NCBI RefSeq assembly: GCF_000350225.1
Contig: NW_005178653.1
Coordinates: forward strand, 288,172 to 352,171
Reading direction: 5' to 3'
DNA from: Chondrus crispus
Taxonomy: Eukaryota > Rhodophyta > Florideophyceae > Gigartinales > Gigartinaceae
DNA: 64,000 nucleotides
The notes below the pieces were generated by a model. That model was not told where the DNA came from, ran no database searches, and saw only the letters and a list, made by a program, of their open reading frames with translations. The position numbers and the translations under genes are program-made. Of this stretch, positions 54,301 to 61,905 are shown piece after piece; position 1 is the stretch's first letter; the number at the start of each line of letters is the position of its first letter.

Positions 54301-55573
54301 GGATCTGGAGATACTGCAGCTTGATGTCAAAGCCGCGTTTCTAAACGGTAAGCTCAAGGAAGACATCTATATGGAACAACCTGAAGGGAACGTTGACATG
54401 AAGCACCCTGATTTTGTGTACCACCTACTGCGAGCAATATATGGTTTAAAACAGGCTTCGCGTGCCTGGCACAAAGTCTGTGATGAATTTCTCAGGTCCA
54501 TGGGATGTAAGAAGTCAAATGCTGATACAAGTCTGTACATACTCGCAACGGAGAATGGAACGGTCTATATAGTAGTATATGTGGATGACATGCTACTCAT
54601 TGGAAGCTCTCTGGATGCGTTACAGAAGTTGGCCGACGTGATTGGGAAACAGTTTGAACTTCGCATCGAGAAGTCTGTCACCAAGTTTCTCGGAATCATC
54701 GTCGAGCGCAATAGAGCGGCAGGCACAATCAAAATACATAGTGCCCCAATGATTACACACATGATCTCTACCTTTGGACTGGATCAAGGCCGTACTGTAT
54801 CCACTCCGCTTCCACCTGGAGTAGTTCTACCAGGATTGAAGGAATCCAACGAGAACGTTAGTACAAGAATGGAAAAGACACCGTACAGGCAGTTGGTGGG
54901 GTCACTGCTACACCCCGCCAACACGACTCGCCCCGACATCGCTTACAGTACCAGCCTCCTCTCACGCTTTCTGGAGAATCCAGCTCCTGAGCACTGGAAT
55001 GCCGCCAAGTACGTACTTCGATACTTGAAGAAAACCAAGTCGTTAGGAATCGTCTACAGTAAGAACGAAAAAGCAGGACTACGCGGTTTTACCGACTCCG
55101 ACTTTGCCGGGGATAGGATTACGCGCAAATCAGTGAGTGGGTTTGTTTTCAAGTTAGGCGGGGGAGCAGTCAGCTGGAGGAGCAAGAAACAAGATACAAC
55201 CGCTCAATCAACCTTGGAAGCAGAGTACATCGCGATGTCATTTGCAGTCCGCGAGGCGATCTGGCTCCGTAGGATGCTATCGAAAGCCTGGGGACACTCA
55301 TCATTCGCATCTACAGTATTGTTCGGAGACAATCAAGGCGCAATGGACTTGGCATACAACGATGTTATCAACGAACGCTCTAAACACATAGACGTCAAGT
55401 ATCATTTCTCAAAGGAGAAAGTCAACGATGGTACAGTAGTGTTCAATTACATTCCTACTTCGGAGATGACGGCAGATATTATGACAAAGAGCCTCACGGC
55501 CGACAAACACAAGTATTTGGTCAAGAAACTCGGGATGCAACAACAAGGCAGTGACTTGGGGCGACTCCGCTGA
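51371..55573 (+). CDS. copia Gag-Pol polyprotein (up to 1400 aa)
   Basis: One open frame contains the whole polyprotein. Domains in order: copia-type Gag (FMWSHKMEFVLRGKGLWEIV), CCHC zinc knuckle CRFCKRKGHASLQC near residue 252, aspartic protease FIDSGASTHMC near 340, integrase with HHCC (WHERLGHV, CEPCRLGK) and DDE residues in HTDLVGPI, VRSDNGKEF and ESNGKAERLNRT, reverse transcriptase with LDVKAAFLNG and catalytic YVDDMLLIG near 1070, and RNase H with GFTDSDFAGD, STLEAEYIAM and ERSKHIDVKYHF. The frame opens at a GTG; the first in-frame ATG (51563) is inside Gag. An ATG at 51375 is in another frame and ends soon. Translation may start at a non-AUG codon or the 5' end may contain an indel. 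No internal stop is present. Confidence 0.95.
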   Translation: MNVNQASLQELFHSNTVPLTVSTKQLQIQCQLRTVPSIKIENSRTDTIDTSRYRIPALTTDNHFMWSHKMEFVLRGKGLWEIVTGEEAVPTDATEKVKYERRRDLTLTNIILTIDDSCNAAVITLRYPKQMWDKLKEMYEAVSEARIDAYLSQYQKLKMGANEKVMEYVNRLSVLENKLAAVGHVLSTTEKRRALLRGLRDEFAITAGVLRATRKYFNASVAELVTQEAELDSNVGENEDSSALTVREDDPCRFCKRKGHASLQCFFNPDGQNYRPQLAKKRRDRMRGNRNGGNHRSQKGRQGHRHPSNNHSAYLDVSFVAKCSIGKKSTQGSRSEKRFIDSGASTHMCNDRHLFKSMSRNSKERSVEVGDGEFTDVKGEGTVHCRTIVDGETKPVALTNVLYVPSLMYNLISVSRMRKAGFRATFDTDNQGEGFCVISDLKKGKSYLKGIEGNDSGLYQAILKPQALQEGKALVTSANKQLIWHERLGHVSETSIRKSLPIVDGVSLEVVSSIPDCEPCRLGKSVRDSRPPASEESRKATKPLELVHTDLVGPIRHESLSGSRCFIPVYDDSSGISLIRLLKSKKEAGNALKEMITELETIHNCKVQKLLVKRVRSDNGKEFLSKDVQQWLGQKGIQHELTAPYSPESNGKAERLNRTLLDMTRTMLMGARHIPGYRRLWAEAVNTANYLRNRLFTSASNDPNKTPFETIFGKKPNLSHVRKFGAKAYVHIPKRKRRSKLDERAEIGYCVGFAAGNVCRVYLPHARKVIVSRDVQFEEHLAQQANLEVDDTPVFENLGRGAEVNIELGPRKDHSEAPNSHSDNVDVDTNEMLTYVPNVRRSSRTSHPPARYEPGNATVSIALLHRMGEADGKVPLTYSEAMTSKECDKWKTAMDEEIKQLNKDTWELVRLPAESKPVKSKWVYTNKTDASNAVTRQRARLVAKGFSQREGFDYNEVFAPVAKYSTVRLILALAAQEDLEILQLDVKAAFLNGKLKEDIYMEQPEGNVDMKHPDFVYHLLRAIYGLKQASRAWHKVCDEFLRSMGCKKSNADTSLYILATENGTVYIVVYVDDMLLIGSSLDALQKLADVIGKQFELRIEKSVTKFLGIIVERNRAAGTIKIHSAPMITHMISTFGLDQGRTVSTPLPPGVVLPGLKESNENVSTRMEKTPYRQLVGSLLHPANTTRPDIAYSTSLLSRFLENPAPEHWNAAKYVLRYLKKTKSLGIVYSKNEKAGLRGFTDSDFAGDRITRKSVSGFVFKLGGGAVSWRSKKQDTTAQSTLEAEYIAMSFAVREAIWLRRMLSKAWGHSSFASTVLFGDNQGAMDLAYNDVINERSKHIDVKYHFSKEKVNDGTVVFNYIPTSEMTADIMTKSLTADKHKYLVKKLGMQQQGSDLGRLR

Positions 55574-55579
55574 TATTCA

Positions 55580-55593
55580 AGGCTGAGGGGGAG
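55580..55593 (+). promoter_or_regulatory. copia polypurine tract
   Basis: GGCTGAGGGGGAG directly precedes the 3' LTR and is the expected plus-strand primer site. Confidence 0.75.
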
Positions 55594-55920
55594 TGTTGAA
55601 GCGTCACTTAGGAACCCTAGCATCTCAGAAGTGTCGAAGTATCTAGAGCATCTTTGTGAGACATGAATTGCAGTTCTACAAATTGGTGCGGTGGGCCAAA
55701 TTTTACGTCTGATCATACGTGCGCAGTGTGCTGATCTCAGTTGATCCTTGACGCACCTTGACGCATGTAGATTATCAGCAACTGTGCCTTTGGAGCACAA
55801 TTCGAGCCTGCATATGTCAGGCTTCCCTCCCGTAGAATATAAATAGGCAATAGGCAAAGGTCCTAACATAAATAGACCTTAAGTGCGAAACACATTGGCA
55901 AATTCCATAACCTTTCTATA
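55594..55920 (+). repeat. copia 3' LTR (327 bp)
   Basis: Uninterrupted LTR. Differs from the 5' LTR at two bases (GGAACC versus GTAACC near the start; GCATGTAG versus GCACGTAG). Shows the empty site of the MITE. Confidence 0.95.
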
Positions 55921-55925
55921 TAGGC

Positions 55926-56552
55926 CGCGTTGAGGAGCCTGGCGGCGTCGTCGGCGTTGAAGTCGATGCTATGGAGGTACCTGCTGCCGACACCGTCTTG
56001 CTTCAGGGAGCCCTATTCGGAGAAAGCGTCCACCTGTCCGACCGCGCTCTGGCAAAGTCGATGGCGACCCGCGGTGTGCTGGTCACTCTCCCGCTTTTCT
56101 ACGAGTACGTGGATCAAGTATGGATTCATATCATGCCCGACACATCACGAGGTGGCGTCAAGGAAGGGGAGAAGATTGACGACACGGCAGCGAGCTGTTT
56201 CCTTCTCATCGCTTCTCTTCTCCGGGAAGCGCTTGACGATAACGCCCGCCTTGGCGCCGATGTTTGGTTGTTGCTGGCCATTTTTCGACATCGCATCAAT
56301 GAGATTGCGGTTAACTATGTAAGTGCATCTAATCTGCGTCGTGCCCCGCTGCACTCTCGGATTGCCATGTCAGTGAGGGAGTTGTGGTCTGCTTTCGCCG
56401 GTCGTTCCCGTGAGTTTCAGTCGCTGCCTGACAATTCTACTGCAGAACAGGATATGATGGGGCCCTATTCCCATGTCCGAACAGACGCGCGTTCAGGTGC
56501 GCTGAAATTAAGCGCAAATTTACTTCGGTCTGACGGAGTGCGCATTGGCTAG
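55926..56552 (+). pseudogene. Membrane protein gene, 3' half, after copia insertion
   Basis: Continues the frame of 49765-50394 exactly after the duplicated TAGGC, giving 208 residues and a TAG stop at 56550-56552. The half is mostly soluble (EVPAADTVLLQGALFGESVH, DRALAKSMATRGVLVTLPLF, SRGGVKEGEKIDDTAASCFL) with one moderately hydrophobic stretch (LGADVWLLLAIFRHR). No family is recognised. The first ATG (55971) could allow a shorter product driven by the LTR, but that is speculation. Confidence 0.75.
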
Positions 56553-56974
56553 AAACAAAAATCTGGAAAAATTTCAATGCGCACAGGGCCAAATTTGATT
56601 ATTTTATCATACCGGATGGACGTCGAAAATTGCCGACATGCATCCGACGGCAGCCGTTGGCCGGATGGACGTCATCCTCGCTGTCATGTCGCGTCATTGA
56701 TCCCGTTGGTCGCTGTCACGATATCATTCGCGGTTCCCCTATTCAGGCCCCTGAATCCCGACGCGCATCTACTGGCTGGCGCTCCTCGTAACGCGCGTCT
56801 ATTGGTTCACTACTGATCTCACTTACTCTGTCCGTTCCACTCCTTCCCCCGCCCTGAATGACCACATACTGTATGAGACAATTTCATCCGCGCGCTCTCT
56901 GGAACCACACCGCTCCCCTTCCGTACTCCTGTTGCCCCTCCTCCAACGCGCCCGCCCTCTTACGACTATCCCTA
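56553..56974. other. Intergenic, no gene seen
   Basis: A CCGGATGGACGTC motif occurs twice (near 56611 and 56661). Nothing else is recognised. Confidence 0.5.
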
Positions 56975-57375
56975 TGTTTAGTTCTAGCGTCAGTTCCCGC
57001 GGGACGATACGTTTTGGGCACATGTCAAGATCGATACGTAATGACAAAAAACGTATCGTCCAGTCCTGATTCGACGTATGTGCGATTTTGGTACTGCCTA
57101 CGGTATATGGCCCAAAACGTATCGTGCCGGGCGGTTTTAACGGCGACAGTTTTCTGGTGGGACGATACGTTTTAGGCCGATTTACACGGCGGCACCACCA
57201 TACGCGCTGTGTTTGCAACATTGCTGTTGGCAATTTCTGACTAAAAGTTTACCGACAGCGGCGCACAGCCAATAAAATGTCAGTGCGCAAAATCTAGTTT
57301 TAGCCGTGTGCGATTAGAGGCGCATGACCAATATTATTAACTTCATATTTTGTCACGTACCATGTCCCTCGTCTG
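56975..57375. repeat. Conserved non-coding block A beside the RecQ locus
   Basis: Diverged copy of the block found in each tandem unit (11966-12345 and equivalents). It holds repeated ACGATACGTTTT motifs: plus orientation near 57003 and 57163, inverted near 57048 and 57114, with another inverted copy near 57396. The first two form a 14-bp inverted repeat, GGACGATACGTTTT against AAAACGTATCGTCC. This could be a protein-binding end region of the element. Confidence 0.75.
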
Positions 57376-57598
57376 CGAAGATTGTCAGATGCTCAAAACG
57401 TATCGTGCTGGGGGGGCAATTACAGCAGGCAGATTTAGTGGCAGGGCCTTATACTGCACTAATAGTGTCCCAATGCGCATGTACGAATTACACAATAAGG
57501 CGACGTAATTTATGTCCTGAACATCAAAGCTTTCTAAGTTATTTACTGCGCGAAATTGAAAAGCGCTGTATGCAGGTTTCGATGATCGTTGCCTCAAC
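57376..57598. other. Spacer between block A and minisatellite
   Basis: No gene seen. Weak similarity to the corresponding spacer in the tandem units. Confidence 0.45.
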
Positions 57599-58118
57599 GA
57601 CGCATTTTGGACGGGTGTGTCAGCGATGCGTTGGGGAGGGATGCGCGCACGATGCGTTCTGGAGAGGTGCGTCTATGATGCGAGCTGAGGGGGTGCGAGA
57701 ATGATGCGTTGGAAGGGGTGCCAGAATGCTACGTTGGAGAGGGGTGCGCTCGTGATGTGTTCTATAGGGGTGCGCTCATCATTCGTTTTAGAGGGATGCC
57801 AGAATGATACGTTCGAGAGGGGTGCGCCCACGACGCGTTCTAAGGGGGTGCGAGATTGATGCGTTCGGGAGGGGTGCGCCCATGATGCGGTCTGGAGAGG
57901 CGCGAGAACAATGCATTTTGGAAGGGTGCGAGAATGATACGTTCGGGATGGGTGCGCCCACGATGCGTTCTGAAGGGGTGCGAGAATGATACGTTCGAGA
58001 GGGGTGCGCCCATGATGCGTTCTGCAGGGGCGCGAGAACGATGCGTTTTGGAAGGCTGGGAGAATGATACTTTGGAGAGGGCTACTCGCAAGACGCGTCC
58101 TGCAAGGGGCCTGAACGG
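57599..58118. repeat. 26-bp minisatellite beside the RecQ locus (about 20 copies)
   Basis: Twenty repeats of almost exactly 26 bp, of the form GATGCGTTCTGGAGAGGTGC or GATACGTTCGAGAGGGGTGC plus GCGCCCAT or GAGAAT-type ends. Period and core (CGTT, GAGAGGGGTGC) match the satellite of the tandem array, and its position relative to block A and the zinc-cluster ORF is the same. It is more degenerate than the array satellites. Confidence 0.92.
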
Positions 58119-58449
58119 TGCGTTGGCATGTTTTTTTTCTGTTTCAGCTACTTCTGTAGTAGATGGCCGTTACGAAAGCACAAGTGTAAATTTTGTGGGG
58201 TTGTTTGTGTAGTGGAGAAACAGCAAAACGGCACAATTGGTGAGCATAGCAGTTGGATATGGCGCGACGTAGAAGATGTATAAATGAATGATTCAACAAA
58301 AACGGCGGGTAGTGATCGCACGGGCACATGGAAATGTGAGGATCGCTGTGACATGTGAATGGTTCCGTTTTCGAGAAGATTGAAGCTTTCTATCGTTGAG
58401 AGTTTATTGAAAATGTGGTCCTAATACTGCAGTATGTGGATATCGAAAA
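58119..58449. other. Spacer downstream of the RecQ locus gene
   Basis: 3' flank of the minus-strand gene; no gene or terminator recognised. Confidence 0.5.
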
Positions 58450-59592
58450 CTACTGGCAGTCCAGTTGGAGAAGACCTTGATGTATGGCCCAAGCCAGTGG
58501 GAGCCATATTGTCAAAGGCATATCGTCGTTATTCTCGTCAGCGGACTCTATGGATGCATCCGAGAAGATGACGGCTAAGTCCTTCTCAGTGACCCGGGCC
58601 GGGCGGTCACGGAGAACGGAGTTGAAGCGGCAAAGGATTTCGGAAGGGAACAGGTTTTCAGCGATCTGTTGCTGGAAAGACTTCATTCGCCAAAGGTTCC
58701 AGGCGAGTGATATCATAGGACGTAGATCGCAACGACCGTATTGGCCGAATGTGGGGTGAAGTGGTTGGCCAAGGCAGTGCGAGAGGCGGCAATCATAGCA
58801 CTTGAGAGGGACTTTTCTTGGGACGGGGCAAGACGGGACGAAATGGGTCGTAGAGAAACAGGCATAGCACCTTCTTTCCATGAATGGACAGTCATTCTGA
58901 GGATGTTCCGTACCGGAACGGCGGGGAGAAGCGTGGCATAAGAGACACGTCGTCTTGGTTAGGAAGAGGAATTGAGTTACTAAACGAACCGTGGATTCGG
59001 TGTCAATTGCCTGGAAGTGACTAAATGGCAACGATAGGGGAGGTGACGGGGAAGGGAAAGGGTTTGTGAGAACATTAGGTTGGGTGTGGCGCGCCATACT
59101 GGGAGAAGTTTGTAAGCTCTTGAATGAATTTCTTCCCGATGGTGGAAGTGATGCGGGCCGTTTGCCCGAAAGGACTTGCTTCAAAGATGGTGACGCCGTC
59201 GGAAGTGACCGTGGACGGACTGGAAATGGTGCTTGCTGCATTGAAGGTGATGCTGAAGGCAGCAAGCGTTCACTTGATTGTTGTGGGGAGAAGCTAAGGA
59301 CTCTTCGAACTGGAGGGGCTGGAGGGGGGTTGGTTGGAGCGGATTGCTCAAGCAAGAGAAGCATTTCATCGAAGTTGTGCTGCGTGGATGTGGTGGCTCC
59401 GATTTGGTTTTGCCGTTGAGGCTCGAGATGGTTTTGATTTTGATCTTGATGTGGAGGTGGCAACTGCGATTGCGATGGTGTGGTGGGAAGCGAATGTTGC
59501 TGAGACTGGGATTGCGAATTTGCATCCCAAGGTCTAGAGGTATCCGGTGTGTGAAATTGTGAACTCTGAGGGGTGTGCGGTGCATTAGTTGG
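58450..59592 (-). pseudogene. RecQ locus part 4: Ser/Pro/Gln-rich linker and C-terminal zinc cluster
   Basis: In the same frame as part 3. A Gln/Pro/Ser-rich linker (HQDQNQNHLEPQRQNQ, SPSPPLSLPF) leads into a Cys/His-rich region: CLLCHASPRR, CPFMERRCYACFSTTHF, CPVPRKVPLKCYDCRLSHC, HPTFGQYGRCDL, then a helical end (AWNLWRMKSFQQQIAENLFP, LPLAWAIHQGLL). The multiple CX2C pairs suggest several zinc sites. This is the part amplified in the tandem array. It could also be read as a separate 337-aa gene starting at a codon after the TAG, but its position at the C-terminus of RecQ-like proteins with similar Cys clusters favours one polypeptide. Confidence 0.78.
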
Positions 59593-60172
59593 CTAGGAGG
59601 GGAACATAGATCTGCAAACATCGCACCAGACTGCGTGCTTGTCGAAGCGACAGACACCAGAGACTTGGCCATCCATGGCTGTGTAAAGTGCATCTTTGCG
59701 GCAATCCGTGATGTTGAGGACCCAATTCATCATCTCGTTTCGGTTCGTTACTGCGAGATCATTTTCGTCAATGTTGCCCTTTTTGAGAAGGGAGGTTTCG
59801 AAGCTCTTATTGTACTGGGTTGAGTTTAGGACGAAGACGAATGCGTGGTGTCCGTCGCGTCCAGACCGGCCACTCTCCTGTGCAAAGTCGACGAGGCTTC
59901 TTGCGGCGCCAAGATGAACGGTTGCTCGAACATCTGGAACATCTATTCCGGTACCGAAGGCGGAAGTACAAACCATAATACGGAACAGAGTTGAAGGTAC
60001 GAGGTCCTTGGTTGTTATGATGTCGTAGAGCTCTTCGTTTGCTGTCCAGTCGTTGTGGGCCTTTTCGCGAGCTTCTTTAGTGAGGCCGGCATGATATATG
60101 AGCGGCTCGATTGCGATGCGTTGATTGGAGTGGGCAACACTTCCTTGTGCATATGCGGCCGTCAGGGCTTTT
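59593..60172 (-). pseudogene. RecQ locus part 3: helicase core 2 and RecQ zinc region
   Basis: Following the T4-run shift the frame is open from ALTAAYAQGSVAHSNQ through IMVCTSAFGTGIDVPDVRAT to motif VI, FAQESGRSGRDGHHAFVF (59884-59830), the hallmark of RecQ-family enzymes. The C-terminal part DCRKDALYTAMDGQ and HAVWCDVCRSMFPS resembles the RecQ zinc-binding subdomain. The frame is closed by TAG at 59593-59595, but the same frame is open on the other side. Confidence 0.82.
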
Positions 60173-61905
60173 GTGGAGAGAAGTTGTTTCTTGGCGGGTC
60201 AGGGCGAAAGCGATGATTCTATATATTTTGGGCAACGGCTTTGGGGCGTTGGTGCAATCGAGGAAGTGCTGATGCAGAAAGCTTACTGCATTCATCTTCA
60301 TGACTTCTTTTGCGGTGGCAAAGGAGCCTTCAGGAGTGCGAGTGTTTAGGCCCGGGTCAGAGTCGTCACTGAAGGTATGAACAAAAAACTGGAGAATCCT
60401 TCTTTGAGAAGGCATTGAGAAAAGGAAGGCTGTGTTAATGCCGTGGCGCTCTAGAATGATTCTTCTCTCGCAGGGTGGGACGGTAGCACTGAGGAGTACA
60501 CGAGGGACTGACTTTGGGATGATAGAAAGGGATCGACGCAAAAACTTCAATTCAGGGCGGAAATGATGCCACATGGCTGTGAGATGAGCCTCGTCAATGA
60601 CTACTCGAGCGAGCCTGTTAGTATCCATAAGTCGAACAACCAGCTCTTTGAAAGACGGCCGCGACAACTGTTCGGCCGTGAAGATGTAGAGGTCGGCAAA
60701 TTCCAGTGATCCTTGTCCATTCGCGCAATGTGATGCGAGTAGGGCGAAGTTTGTCGCGCGCCTCATGTACTCCGATACAAGGGCCTTGAGGGGAACGACT
60801 ACGATAGTGGACTTGATATTCTTTTCCATGAAAGCTGGTAGAAGGACTGCCATAGACTTGCCTGATGCGGTGGGCATCAGTACGAGGGTGTTGTTCTGCG
60901 ACGCGGACACAGTGGCTGTGACAGCAAACTGCGTTTGAGACATGAATTCCGCAGATTTAGAACGTGTGGCCTTTTTGAGAGCGGACAGTAGAGGCCTGAC
61001 GAGGGGAGGGAGGATATGGTTCGGGGGGTTATCGAGGCGAATACTGTGATTGGAGTGGGACCCTACAGCGAAAGTGTTGGGGAATTTGAGAGCAGAGGGG
61101 TTTGGCTGCAGTTGTTGCAGTTCGTTTGCTGTGCTTCCGTTGAGAGCATGAAGGAGGGGTTTCGGTTGATGAACCTGGAAGACAGGCTGCGGCTCATGTT
61201 GGGATAGCGAGGTCACTCGAGACTGGAGTTGCTGTGAATGTTGGAGGGGGAGCGGTTGTGAAGAAGCGCGGTCACTATAAAATGACGGCAGCTTCAGATG
61301 GCGGTGCCATTCATGGAAGAATTGGCGGTGCTTTGTTAGCGTGGCGGCGGGACAGTCGGGCATTAGCGAGGTAGTTCGTCCGTAGTGTTTGTGGGCGATA
61401 GAGGAGGTATGCGCAGCTTGTTGGTGTCCGGCTGTGGTGTGTTCTGCCAATATGTCATTCATGCTGCTGTGGAGCTTATTCTGACATATAAGCGGAACCA
61501 TTTCACTGGTGAACTGCCTGTAATCCTTGAAGGAGATGTGAATGCTCCTGGATTGCAGGGCAGTCCTGATGACCTTTGTGACACGTGCCGGTGAGAAACG
61601 TTGGCCGTTGTTGGCGAATAAGAATGTCCAATGGGTTCTCATGGCTTCATCACCATGGAGAGCTCTGACCATTTCGCATTCCAAGGGGCGAATGACCGAC
61701 AAGTATGAGATCATTCGGAACGAAGTTTGCTTGTCGGGAAATCGGTACACCGCGCGGTTGTAACCGAGCGCGGCCCTTGACTTGCAGTAGCCAGGGTTGA
61801 ACAAAATTTCGGAGTGGTGGCCGATGAAGATGTTCCGGATGTTGTTCTCCCCATTTTGTAGCCTATAAGTGCATATCTCGGTTGCTCGACCGGGAGATCC
61901 GGACG
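60173..61905 (-). pseudogene. RecQ locus part 2: tyrosine-recombinase-like domain and helicase core 1
   Basis: After the A4-run shift the frame reads SSGSPGRATEICTYR (box I Arg near 61886). NPGYCKSRAALGYNR gives a Lys near 61780, and SFKDYRQFTSEM a second Arg (61517-61519). AEHTTAGHQQAAH and IAHKHYGRT give His residues and a Tyr (61382-61384). This is the R-K-R-H-Y series of tyrosine recombinases, although the usual His of box II is replaced by Tyr in DYRQ. A low-complexity Gln/His linker follows. The helicase core has motif I LMPTASGKSMAV (near 60870), DEAH in ARVVIDEAHLTAMW (near 60590) and motif III LLSATVPP. The product would bind, cut or unwind DNA in the nucleus. The natural start is upstream; the apparent ORF start at 61948 is a TTG. 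Confidence 0.75.

Larger units (their letters stand above)
50390..55925 (+). mobile_element. Complete Ty1/copia retrotransposon
   Basis: Flanked by the 5-bp duplication TAGGC (50390-50394 and 55921-55925). LTRs are 327 bp apart from a later MITE in the left one; they start TGTTGAAG and end CTATA rather than CA. Two substitutions separate them. A primer-binding site, one long gag-pol frame and a polypurine tract lie between. The domain order protease-integrase-RT-RNase H is that of Ty1/copia. The element is young and apparently coding-complete. Confidence 0.96.

Noticed and set aside
1408-59595. TAG read as a sense codon (1408, 47452, 59593)
   Set aside because: Three interruptions in otherwise homologous frames raised the idea of a reassigned TAG. 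However, other stops (TAA at 32551) and frameshifts also occur, and the 1400-codon copia frame has no internal TAG. Ordinary decay is simpler.
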